Shown: in pieces, positions 1 through 5,346 of the stretch
Layout: every line of letters starts with the position of its first letter
Position numbering within the stretch: position 1 is the stretch's first letter
Origin: a bacterium
Lineage (GTDB): Bacteria; Bacteroidota; Ignavibacteria; Kapaibacteriales; UBA2268
Reading direction: 5' to 3'
DNA: 8,669 bases
Assembly (NCBI GenBank): GCA_030426865.1
Contig: JAUHXN010000112.1
Location: forward strand, 1-8,669
Notes under the pieces: generated by a model
Databases searched by the model: none
Told to the model about the DNA's origin: nothing
The model's input: only the letters and a program-made list of their open reading frames with translations
Made by a program: the position numbers and the translations under genes

Positions 1-129
1 TTTATCAATTATTAGAAATCCATTTTTAGAAAAAGAATTAATAGTTTTTATATTACTACAACTAACTAGAATTACTCCTCCTACAACAATAGCTAAGCCA
101 ACACTAAATATGAAATATCTTTGTACCAT
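1..129 (-). CDS. Lipoprotein of unknown function, N-terminal fragment cut by the window edge
   Basis: An open minus-strand frame starts with ATG at 129-127 and stays open for 43 codons to the window edge, so the rest of the gene lies outside. The product begins MVQRYFIFSVGLAIVVGG and continues through a hydrophobic segment to a lipobox L-V-S-C, with the acylated cysteine at residue 24. A lipid-anchored envelope protein is therefore likely. The visible mature part (S-N-I-K-T-I-N-S-F onward) matches no family I recognise. No Shine-Dalgarno is evident before the ATG. The gene lies downstream of the terminator at 178-209 and so probably has its own promoter; a near-match TAnnTTTG box lies 36 nt before the ATG. 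The lipoprotein signal supports reality; function is unknown. Confidence 0.65.
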   Translation of the reverse strand, partial: MVQRYFIFSVGLAIVVGGVILVSCSNIKTINSFSKNGFLIIDK

Positions 130-165
130 ACCACGAGTTTTTTAGATTATAAATATGAAATTAAT

Positions 166-173
166 AAAATATA
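166..173 (-). promoter_or_regulatory. Weak candidate -7 promoter element for the left-edge lipoprotein
   Basis: The minus strand reads TATATTTT, matching seven of eight positions of TAnnTTTG. It lies 36 nt before the ATG at 129 and just after the terminator T-run. The spacing resembles the two exact boxes elsewhere in the window, but the region is almost pure A+T and no -33 element is visible, so chance is a real possibility. Confidence 0.2.
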
Positions 174-177
174 AATT

Positions 178-209
178 AAAAAAAAAGCCGACTATGTTAA
201 TAGTCAGCT
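178..209 (-). terminator. Intrinsic terminator after the eight-gene run
   Basis: Read on the minus strand, AGCTGACTA, loop TTAACA and TAGTCGGCT form a 9-bp stem with one G-U pair (209-201 with 194-186), followed by an uninterrupted run of nine T (186-178). It begins 27 nt after the stop codon of the YceI-like gene. The T-run is only on the minus-strand side, so it should act on the leftward transcript and separate it from the next lipoprotein gene. Confidence 0.85.
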
Positions 210-236
210 CATTTTGTAAGTGTCTTGATAAATAAA

Positions 237-824
237 CTATTTCTTAGCTACTAAGTTTAAGGTCATAGTAAACTCATCATATATCATTTTATCACCCAAA
301 GCTTCTATATCAAAGAAACTTTTTGAATTATATTTTACATTGAATTTCGATCTATCCAATTTTATAGTCGCCTTTACTACTAACATGTCACCTTTTTCAG
401 TGACAGTTGCTGGAAAAGTAATTTTCTGAGTAATTCCCTTAATAGTGATATTACCTGTTATCGTGTTCGTATTACTATTTGATTCAACACTCAAGATTGT
501 GAAAGTAGCTTCTGGGAATTTCTCAACTGAGAAGAAATCATCAGATTTTAAGTGGTTAACTAGTTTGGCATTGTATCCTTCATCTTCGATGTCTGTGTTA
601 GTAATAGACTTCATATCTACTATGAACGAACCATTAGTAATACTTCCATTTTTATACCCGACTTTACCAGATTTGACAGTAACGTAACCGTCATGTTCAC
701 CAGTTACTTTCTCAGCGTGCCATTTCAAAACAGTAGCGTCTGAATCAACTTTATATTCTGTTGCATTTAGTATAGTAGCCGAAGCAAACACTAAAAGAAC
801 TAATTTTAAAAAACTTTTTACCAT
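237..824 (-). CDS. YceI-family periplasmic protein
   Basis: The 195-aa product has an N-terminal signal peptide (hydrophobic residues 4-19, likely cleavage after I-L-N-A at 18-21) and then a single YceI domain. Family landmarks are visible: the beta-strand start Y-K-V-D at 24-27, H-L-K-S-D-D-F-F at 91-98 followed by K-F-P-E-A-T-F, the D-R-S-K-F-N-V segment near 157-163, and a C-terminal G-D-K-M-I-Y-D-E-F-T. YceI domains form a lipocalin-like barrel that binds polyisoprenoid or amphipathic ligands; a role in acid or oxidative stress has been reported for some members, but the ligand here is unknown. Two in-frame ATGs at 863 and 860 would overlap the MarR gene. The ATG at 824 is preferred because GGAG lies 7 nt before it and the signal peptide begins there. 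It follows the MarR gene by 22 nt and is the last gene before the terminator at 178-209. Confidence 0.9.
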   Translation of the reverse strand: MVKSFLKLVLLVFASATILNATEYKVDSDATVLKWHAEKVTGEHDGYVTVKSGKVGYKNGSITNGSFIVDMKSITNTDIEDEGYNAKLVNHLKSDDFFSVEKFPEATFTILSVESNSNTNTITGNITIKGITQKITFPATVTEKGDMLVVKATIKLDRSKFNVKYNSKSFFDIEALGDKMIYDEFTMTLNLVAKK

Positions 825-830
825 TATAAA

Positions 831-835
831 ACTCC
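831..835 (-). promoter_or_regulatory. Ribosome binding site that decides the YceI start
   Basis: The minus strand reads GGAGT here, with 7 nt between GGAG plus T and the ATG at 824. It is the clearest Shine-Dalgarno in the window, and it rules in favour of the internal ATG over the ATG pair at 863/860. Confidence 0.7.
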
Positions 836-846
836 AAAATAAATAA

Positions 847-1314
847 TTAAATAATATCATCATTTTTAAGATTACTGCAAATCTTTGCTAAAACGTTCTT
901 ACAGATCTGCAATTCTGATTTGTCTATATCGCTAGTTGTTTCAATGACAGTTTGATTTCCTATCTTTAGTGCCAAATCCTGCATTTCTTTACCTTTTTTA
1001 GTGAGGTAAATTTTGTTGCAGCGTTTGTCATCTTTGTTAACTTTGCGTTTTATGAATCCTTTTTTTTCTAAATTGTTCAAAAGACGAGTTATACCTGGTT
1101 TATCTTTACTTGTTTTACAAGCTAAATCAAGTTGAGTTTGCCCTTCTTCTAGCCATAATTGCTTTAAAACTCCATACTGTTCTGAAGTGATTTTATTGCC
1201 AGAAGCTTTTAGGTTGCTACTAAGTCTCTTATTAATAGACCGATAAGCGACCCCCGTTAGGTAACCTATACTCTCATTACCAGTAAAGTCATCTTTATCC
1301 AATTTAGTTGTCAT
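847..1314 (-). CDS. MarR-family transcriptional regulator
   Basis: The 155-aa product is a typical-length MarR protein, a dimeric winged-helix DNA-binding repressor or activator. The helix-turn-helix lies at about residues 59-83, with recognition helix around K-P-G-I-T-R-L-L. It is followed by the family signature L-E-K-K-G-F-I-K-R and the wing D-D-K-R-C-N-K-I-Y-L-T-K-K-G at about 82-108. Dimerisation helices occupy both ends. Four cysteines are present (66, 99, 138, 146); C66 lies in the helix-turn-helix and C99 in the wing, so thiol-based sensing is conceivable but not shown. The ATG at 1314 gives the usual N-terminus; a GTG at 1326 is an alternative that adds four residues. Neither has a good Shine-Dalgarno. 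The gene lies 35 nt after the alkene reductase gene and 22 nt before the YceI gene, so it probably controls this operon or itself. Family is confident; ligand and targets are unknown. Confidence 0.92.
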   Translation of the reverse strand: MTTKLDKDDFTGNESIGYLTGVAYRSINKRLSSNLKASGNKITSEQYGVLKQLWLEEGQTQLDLACKTSKDKPGITRLLNNLEKKGFIKRKVNKDDKRCNKIYLTKKGKEMQDLALKIGNQTVIETTSDIDKSELQICKNVLAKICSNLKNDDII

Positions 1315-1317
1315 AAC

Positions 1318-1346
1318 AACTATCACGATTAGTTAATAATATTATT
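1318..1346 (-). promoter_or_regulatory. Inverted repeats just before the MarR gene, possible operator
   Basis: Two palindromes sit side by side in the 35-nt gap before the MarR ATG. One is an interrupted repeat, AACTA and TAGTT (1318-1322 and 1330-1334) with a 7-nt spacer. The other is a perfect 12-bp palindrome, AATAATATTATT (1335-1346). MarR proteins commonly bind palindromes near their own start, which is why I list it. The sequence is very A+T rich, so such repeats can arise by chance, and no TAnnTTTG box accompanies them. Confidence 0.25.
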
Positions 1347-1349
1347 GTA

Positions 1350-2447
1350 TCATTCATCTAGGAATGGGTAGTCAATATAGCCATTTTCTCCACCACTATA
1401 AAAAGTTTTTACGTCCCAATCATTCAAATCACTACTTTTTTCTATACGGTTTACTAAATCTGGATTAGATATTAGTAACTTACCGAATGCTACCATATCA
1501 ACTATCCCATTAGAAATATAGGCGTTTGCCTCATCTATAGTAAAGCCGCTATTCGTTATTAGGCTTCCTTTATATATATTTCTAAAATATTTAGTGACTT
1601 CCCTGTCTTGTAGATAGTTTTTTTGGGGAATGTAAGTTTTTCCAGGAGGTGCGTAAGGTTCCATAACATGTAAATAAGCTAGATTATAGTCATTAAGTTT
1701 GTCAACAAAATAACTAAATGTTTCAACCGGTGTATCATCACTCATACCATTAAAAGTTCCACTTGGAGAAAGGCGAATAGCAGTTCTATCACTACTGATA
1801 GCATTACTTATTGCTTCTACTACCTCTAATCCAAATCTACATCTATTTTCAATAGAACCACCATAATCATCAGTTCTTTGATTTGAACCACTACAAATAA
1901 ATTGGTCTATCAGATAACCATTGGCTCCGTGTATTTCTACACCATCGAAACCTGCCTCTATCGCATTCAAAGAAGCTGTTACATAATCTTTGATTGTATC
2001 TTTTATTTCTGATAGTTCTAAAGCCCTAGGAGTTTCTTTATCTTTTAGCCCTTCATAGGTGTGTACTTTACCGCCAGAGTTGATTGCAGATGCAGAAACA
2101 GTAGGTTGACCATTGTGAAAATCAGGGTGAGAAGAACGCCCAGTGTGCCACAGCTGTAAAAACATCTTACCTCCACTACTATGTACTGCTTCAGTTATTG
2201 GTTTCCATCCGTTTATTTGATCGTTTGTCCAAATTCCGGGAGTATTCATGTAACCAACGCCCATTGGAGATATATTAGTAGCTTCAGAAATAATCAGGCC
2301 TGCGCTAGCTCTTTGCTGGTAATATATACGCATAAGGTCATTCGGTACACCTTCTTTGTCAGATCGGCATCTAGTCAATGGAGCCATTATGACTCTATTA
2401 GGTAGCTTCATACTACCAATTTCTATTGGGGAAAGTAGATTTTTCAT
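1350..2447 (-). CDS. Old Yellow Enzyme family alkene reductase (NemA/xenobiotic reductase type)
   Basis: This is a 365-aa, full-length FMN-dependent ene-reductase with a TIM-barrel fold, expected in the cytoplasm. Family motifs are intact: A-P-L-T-R at 22-26 (FMN contact), L-Q-L-W-H-T-G-R at 97-104 with Gln98 and Trp100, the active-site block H-G-A-N-G-Y at 173-178 where His173 and Asn176 bind the substrate carbonyl or nitro oxygen and Tyr178 is the proton donor, S-N-Q-R-T-D-D-Y-G-G-S at 188-198, and Arg225 in R-L-S-P-S-G. It also ends in the typical G-Y-I-D-Y-P-F-L. Relatives use NADPH to reduce activated alkenes such as enones and maleimides, and sometimes nitro or nitrate esters; the natural substrate here cannot be told. 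The start codon has no clear Shine-Dalgarno and lies 19 nt after the YciI-like gene, so it is probably co-transcribed. Its position directly before a MarR gene suggests an electrophile-response role, which is an inference. Confidence 0.95.
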   Translation of the reverse strand: MKNLLSPIEIGSMKLPNRVIMAPLTRCRSDKEGVPNDLMRIYYQQRASAGLIISEATNISPMGVGYMNTPGIWTNDQINGWKPITEAVHSSGGKMFLQLWHTGRSSHPDFHNGQPTVSASAINSGGKVHTYEGLKDKETPRALELSEIKDTIKDYVTASLNAIEAGFDGVEIHGANGYLIDQFICSGSNQRTDDYGGSIENRCRFGLEVVEAISNAISSDRTAIRLSPSGTFNGMSDDTPVETFSYFVDKLNDYNLAYLHVMEPYAPPGKTYIPQKNYLQDREVTKYFRNIYKGSLITNSGFTIDEANAYISNGIVDMVAFGKLLISNPDLVNRIEKSSDLNDWDVKTFYSGGENGYIDYPFLDE

Positions 2448-2466
2448 AATTGAGGTAAGGGTTTGA

Positions 2467-2859
2467 TTAAGGTAAACAATTGCCTGGTTCTGACATCCAA
2501 GGATGCACTTCAGCTATTAATCGACCAGATTTAATTGCTGGGTCAGTAGAGCAAAGTTCTGAAACTTCTTCTTGACTTTCGGCATCGAATATAAATATTC
2601 CTCTAACATCCGAATCATCTAATAATGGTCCAGCAATCACTATTTTACCCATTTCGGCAAGTCTTTTGATATTAGCTAGGTGGCCTAGTTGTATCTTTTG
2701 TGCTTCTTCTGCTGACTGATCACGATTTGGTCCAGATTTAAGAAATACTAAGTAGTATGTTTTAAGATTGAATTCTGGTTCTTTATTTTGAGAGATTAAA
2801 GAATAAGTTATAATGGATAATACTAATGTTGTTATTATTATAAGTGTTGTCTTTTTCAT
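2467..2859 (-). CDS. Exported or membrane-anchored YciI-like protein
   Basis: The 130-aa product has a hydrophobic N-terminal segment (residues 4-23, K-K at 2-3 before it) and then a YciI-like dimeric alpha-beta barrel domain from about 34 to 122. Recognisable family blocks are Y-Y-L-V-F-L-K-S-G-P, G-H-L-A-N-I with the conserved His60, I-A-G-P-L-L-D-D-S-D containing the acidic partner (Asp81-Asp84), G-I-F-I-F-D, the S-T-D-P-A-I-K block with G-R-L, and the closing E-V-H-P-W. The His-Asp pair is a putative active site in YciI proteins, but no reaction is established. There is no lipobox, so the segment is either a cleaved signal peptide or an anchor. Two cysteines (103 and 128) could pair outside the cytoplasm. 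Longer upstream starts at 2949 (TTG) or 2937 would overlap the preceding gene by about 60-70 nt and spoil the signal segment, so 2859 is chosen. The gap to the alkene reductase gene is 19 nt. Confidence 0.85.
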   Translation of the reverse strand: MKKTTLIIITTLVLSIITYSLISQNKEPEFNLKTYYLVFLKSGPNRDQSAEEAQKIQLGHLANIKRLAEMGKIVIAGPLLDDSDVRGIFIFDAESQEEVSELCSTDPAIKSGRLIAEVHPWMSEPGNCLP

Positions 2860-2878
2860 ATCTCTTTCAAAGGTTTTA

Positions 2879-3310
2879 TTATTGTTTATTTTCTTCTTTA
2901 CTATGTGTTTGCATTTCTTTGAAAATAGCAAAATCATGCGCAAGGTCAATTAGATTTAGAACACATCCGCGAGTTAATTGAAAATAAGTAGTGTCAAATC
3001 TTCCAGCCAAAGTATCACTCTCTAAATGTTTTGTAATAGAGATTATATTTGTTTTGAATTGTTCTAAATAATTTTCGAACTCCTTTTTGAAATTGGAGGC
3101 AGATTCTTCATTAGGGTTAATTTTATTTAACGATTTAGACAATTTGAAAAATGCAGTACCATTGAATACCGCATGTCCATATTCTTCTATCATAAGATTA
3201 GAAACAGCTAATTCCATAATCACTGAAAAATCATTCTTTTTCTGTAGTTTTTTTTCAGTAAAACTCTCTACAGTATCAACTACATTTTGTGTGTCCTTCG
3301 AAATTTCCAT
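2879..3310 (-). CDS. Hypothetical helical protein, no recognised family
   Basis: The 143-aa product matches no family I know. It has no signal peptide or membrane segment and is probably cytoplasmic. The sequence reads as mostly amphipathic alpha-helix: a charged N-terminal helix (about 5-25), a middle part with E-E-Y-G-H-A-V-F-N-G, a region rich in Lys, Glu and Asn around 58-90, and a C-terminal helix with C-V-L-N-L-I-D-L-A-H-D-F. A helical-bundle fold is likely. Its ATG shares a base with the stop codon of the preceding lipoprotein gene (TAATG), and no Shine-Dalgarno is visible, so translation is probably coupled. It precedes the YciI-like gene by 19 nt. The tight coupling argues that it is a real gene and that its function is tied to the neighbouring lipoprotein; what it does is unknown. 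Confidence 0.8.
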   Translation of the reverse strand: MEISKDTQNVVDTVESFTEKKLQKKNDFSVIMELAVSNLMIEEYGHAVFNGTAFFKLSKSLNKINPNEESASNFKKEFENYLEQFKTNIISITKHLESDTLAGRFDTTYFQLTRGCVLNLIDLAHDFAIFKEMQTHSKEENKQ

Positions 3311-3927
3311 TAGTATTTCATAGTAGCAATTATTGATTTGAATATATTTTCTTGATCTACTTCAGTTGGGAACGACATACCTTTTATATCCGTTGGTATT
3401 AAAGTAAATTCGTAATAATTGTTTATATCTGTTTTGAATACAGCTGTTCGAGCAGTTAGGGCACCACCTGTATTAGAATATTTATAAACGCCATATTTAA
3501 GATTACCAGCTTCTATCAAACCATATTTTGATGTAAGTTGACAAGCTCCACCTGTCTTATTAGCTTTTATGCTATAACTATACTTTGCTATACCATATTC
3601 TTTATCAGTAGAAAAATTTTTATCTAGTTCTGTAGAAGAGGGAATTTTTTTAAATACTGCTGTAAGATTATAATCATTGTTTGTTGCAATAGCTATAGTG
3701 CCTTCTGAAGTTTTACCTTCTAAATCAACGAAAAACCAGCCGACCGGAATAGAAGCAATCATATCTCCGTCAGAAGAGCGGATATATTCATCTTGCATAC
3801 TTACTATAGGTTTGGGGCTAAGTTTTATTAGCGGTTCTCTTGTCTCAGTCTCAAACTTTTTTACTATTACGCAAGAGTTGAGAGTGATTAGAGCTAGTGC
3901 TATGATTATTATTCTAATGTGAGTCAT
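3310..3927 (-). CDS. Lipoprotein of unknown function
   Basis: The 205-aa product starts with a 19-residue lipoprotein signal ending in L-N-S-C (Cys19), so it is probably anchored to the inner or outer membrane. The mature part is beta-rich, with R-S-S-D-G-D near 51-56 and a segment with V-G-W-F-F-V-D near 62-68. The C-terminus runs N-I-F-K-S-I-I-A-T-M-K-Y. Short proteins with an early strand pair, a bulky-residue segment and a terminal F-x-S-I-x-x-T helix recall PsbP/DUF1795-like folds, but this is only a resemblance and I do not assign the family. The ATG lies 14 nt inside the end of the DUF1684 gene, with GGAG 12 nt upstream, rather far for a ribosome site. The stop overlaps the next gene start as TAATG. 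The two overlaps indicate co-translation with both neighbours. Confidence 0.85.
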   Translation of the reverse strand: MTHIRIIIIALALITLNSCVIVKKFETETREPLIKLSPKPIVSMQDEYIRSSDGDMIASIPVGWFFVDLEGKTSEGTIAIATNNDYNLTAVFKKIPSSTELDKNFSTDKEYGIAKYSYSIKANKTGGACQLTSKYGLIEAGNLKYGVYKYSNTGGALTARTAVFKTDINNYYEFTLIPTDIKGMSFPTEVDQENIFKSIIATMKY

Positions 3928-4528
3928 TATATGATTTTTCTCCAGCTTCTATTTTTGTTTTTAAGTAATTGTCTGTCGGTACTATTGGGCAAGAATATTT
4001 TGCATTGTAATAACAATATGGGTTATAAGCCAAATTGAAATCTAATATATATTTTGTTGCTTTAGACTTTTCTATGTCTAAATATCTACCTGCTTCATAG
4101 GTAGATACTCCATTTGTTTCATCATGAAAAGGAATAAAGAAACTATCTGGGTGTTCAATATTGACATAAGCAGTTAGTGAAAATTTTTCGTCATTTACTT
4201 TGAATTTCAAATCACCAAACCTAATCATCTTACGGACATCGCTTTGAGTAGTTAACATTTCTAAAGTATCTTTCTCAGAGAATTCTTCCAAATATGCTTC
4301 GACTTTGTATTCTACCTTCGGTTCAAAGTAATGAGGGATAACTTTATCTGTCATATCTACAACAGGTGAATCTTCAGAATTTCTGAAAAACTCTTTTACA
4401 TCGTGTCTATATGCTTTTATTTCCTCAAAATACTTTTCATTAGGATTATTTTCATCGCATGAAGAAATGAAAAAACTTAAAGAAATTAATAGCAATATTA
4501 CCAATCTAGATTTCAACTGTGATTCCAT
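3914..4528 (-). CDS. DUF1684 domain lipoprotein
   Basis: The 204-aa product has a lipoprotein signal ending I-S-S-C (Cys24) followed by a DUF1684 domain. The domain's diagnostic C-terminal block is clear: I-P-F-H-D-E-T-N-G and then Y-E-A-G-R-Y-L-D at about 132-151, D-F-N-L-A-Y-N-P with C172, Y-S-C-P with C180 at 163-181, and I-E-A-G-E-K at 193-198. The conserved cysteines are both present. The biochemical role of DUF1684 is not established to my knowledge. The mature protein is expected in the envelope. The ATG at 4528 lies 23 nt inside the end of the upstream DUF481-like gene; a TTG five codons in is an alternative, but the ATG has GGAA about 8 nt upstream and gives a normal signal length. 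The 3' end overlaps the next lipoprotein gene by 14 nt. Confidence 0.88.
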   Translation of the reverse strand: MESQLKSRLVILLLISLSFFISSCDENNPNEKYFEEIKAYRHDVKEFFRNSEDSPVVDMTDKVIPHYFEPKVEYKVEAYLEEFSEKDTLEMLTTQSDVRKMIRFGDLKFKVNDEKFSLTAYVNIEHPDSFFIPFHDETNGVSTYEAGRYLDIEKSKATKYILDFNLAYNPYCYYNAKYSCPIVPTDNYLKTKIEAGEKSYNDSH

Positions 4529-5279
4529 TTTTTAATTCCAAATCATATTCTCTGACCCCAAGAGGAGGCTCTTTGTCAAACCTGTAGCTCATATTGAATA
4601 CAAAACTAACTGCTTTTGTAATTTTGAACTGCAACTTTGTATCATTAAGTATTCTATGGTCATTCAACCTGTTAATGTCAACTTGGAAGTAAGTAACAGA
4701 GTTGAATAAAAAAGTCTCCGATGGTCTCCAAGTTACCGTTAGATAATTCGTTGAACGAACTATTTCTGTAATCTGTTCAGGAATTATATTTATTTCTTCC
4801 ATCTCATACATAATTCCTGTTCCAAAAAACATATCAAACTCTGCTGACGAATCAGCAATGAAATCAGTATTAGACAAAGTGAATCTTATTCCGGCACCAC
4901 CCAAATTTCTATCAGAAAGTAATACAAATTCGTTATATTCTTTCTGAATAAATAATTCGGGTTCAAGTAATTCATTTAGCTTATATATGTAACGCCCGTG
5001 AAGAAAACCCTTATCACTAATTACAGCATTATTACCTTCTTTGTAAGCAATTTCACCTGCTATGAATGAACGATAATTTGACTGTATATAGTCTAATCTT
5101 AGTCTTGCTTCGCCACTTATAAACTCCGAATTACCCGAATTTAATCCAAATAACAAATCAATCCTTGACCTAAATCCATCATCTATTTTACTACTTCTTA
5201 TGGCTTCTGTATTAACCTGAGAAGATGCACTTATGGCAAAGAAAAAAAATAATAGTACTAGACTACGGACGAAAAACAT
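4506..5279 (-). CDS. DUF481/YdiY-like outer-membrane beta-barrel protein
   Basis: The 257-aa product has a signal peptide (hydrophobic 5-17, likely cleavage near S-A-S-S at 17-20) and then alternating beta-strands typical of an outer-membrane barrel. The middle block G-F-L-H-G-R-Y-I-Y-K-L-N followed by L-F-I-Q-K-E-Y-N-E-F and L-S-D-R-N-L-G-G-A-G-I-R-F is the signature I associate with DUF481, the family of the salt-induced protein YdiY. The chain ends in a strand closing T-V-E-I, as barrel proteins do. No transported substrate is known for the family. It is the first gene of the eight-gene run, with a TAnnTTTG box 30 nt before its ATG. It lacks a Shine-Dalgarno, and its last 23 nt overlap the DUF1684 gene. 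Family assignment is from motif memory and good but not certain. Confidence 0.82.
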   Translation of the reverse strand: MFFVRSLVLLFFFFAISASSQVNTEAIRSSKIDDGFRSRIDLLFGLNSGNSEFISGEARLRLDYIQSNYRSFIAGEIAYKEGNNAVISDKGFLHGRYIYKLNELLEPELFIQKEYNEFVLLSDRNLGGAGIRFTLSNTDFIADSSAEFDMFFGTGIMYEMEEINIIPEQITEIVRSTNYLTVTWRPSETFLFNSVTYFQVDINRLNDHRILNDTKLQFKITKAVSFVFNMSYRFDKEPPLGVREYDLELKNGITVEI

Positions 5280-5309
5280 TCTATTCGAATTTGATTTAAT
5301 AAACTAATA

Positions 5310-5317
5310 CAAAAATA
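5310..5317 (-). promoter_or_regulatory. Candidate Bacteroidota-type -7 promoter element for the eight-gene run
   Basis: The minus strand reads TATTTTTG, an exact match to TAnnTTTG, 30 nt before the ATG of the DUF481-like gene. This would place the transcript start close enough to leave a short leader. No convincing TTTG -33 element is seen 17-20 nt further upstream. A short inverted repeat ATAAC/GTTAT (5326-5340, 5-nt loop) lies where the -33 region would be and could be an operator or chance. Confidence 0.4.
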
Positions 5318-5346
5318 GCTAAATAATAACTGAATGTTATATGCTT

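Noticed and set aside
445..687. Plus-strand open frame of 80 codons inside the YceI gene
   Set aside because: It lies fully antisense to a well-supported gene, has no recognisable domain or ribosome site, and is a by-product of codon use.
2181..2405. Plus-strand open frame opposite the alkene reductase
   Set aside because: Antisense to a gene with all catalytic motifs intact; the translation shows no family features.
2860..2949. Longer N-terminus for the YciI-like protein from a TTG at 2949 or ATG at 2937
   Set aside because: It would overlap the preceding gene by about 60-70 nt and put a basic 30-residue stretch before the hydrophobic segment, unlike a normal signal.
3087..3922. Two plus-strand open frames opposite the unknown helical protein and the unknown lipoprotein
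   Set aside because: The minus-strand genes have a lipobox and TAATG coupling; the plus frames have neither signals nor motifs. The apparent hydrophobic runs mirror the other strand.
5326..5340. Stem ATAAC/GTTAT after the large lipoprotein gene as a terminator
   Set aside because: Only five A+T-rich pairs, and no directly adjoining T-run, so it is too weak for an intrinsic terminator.
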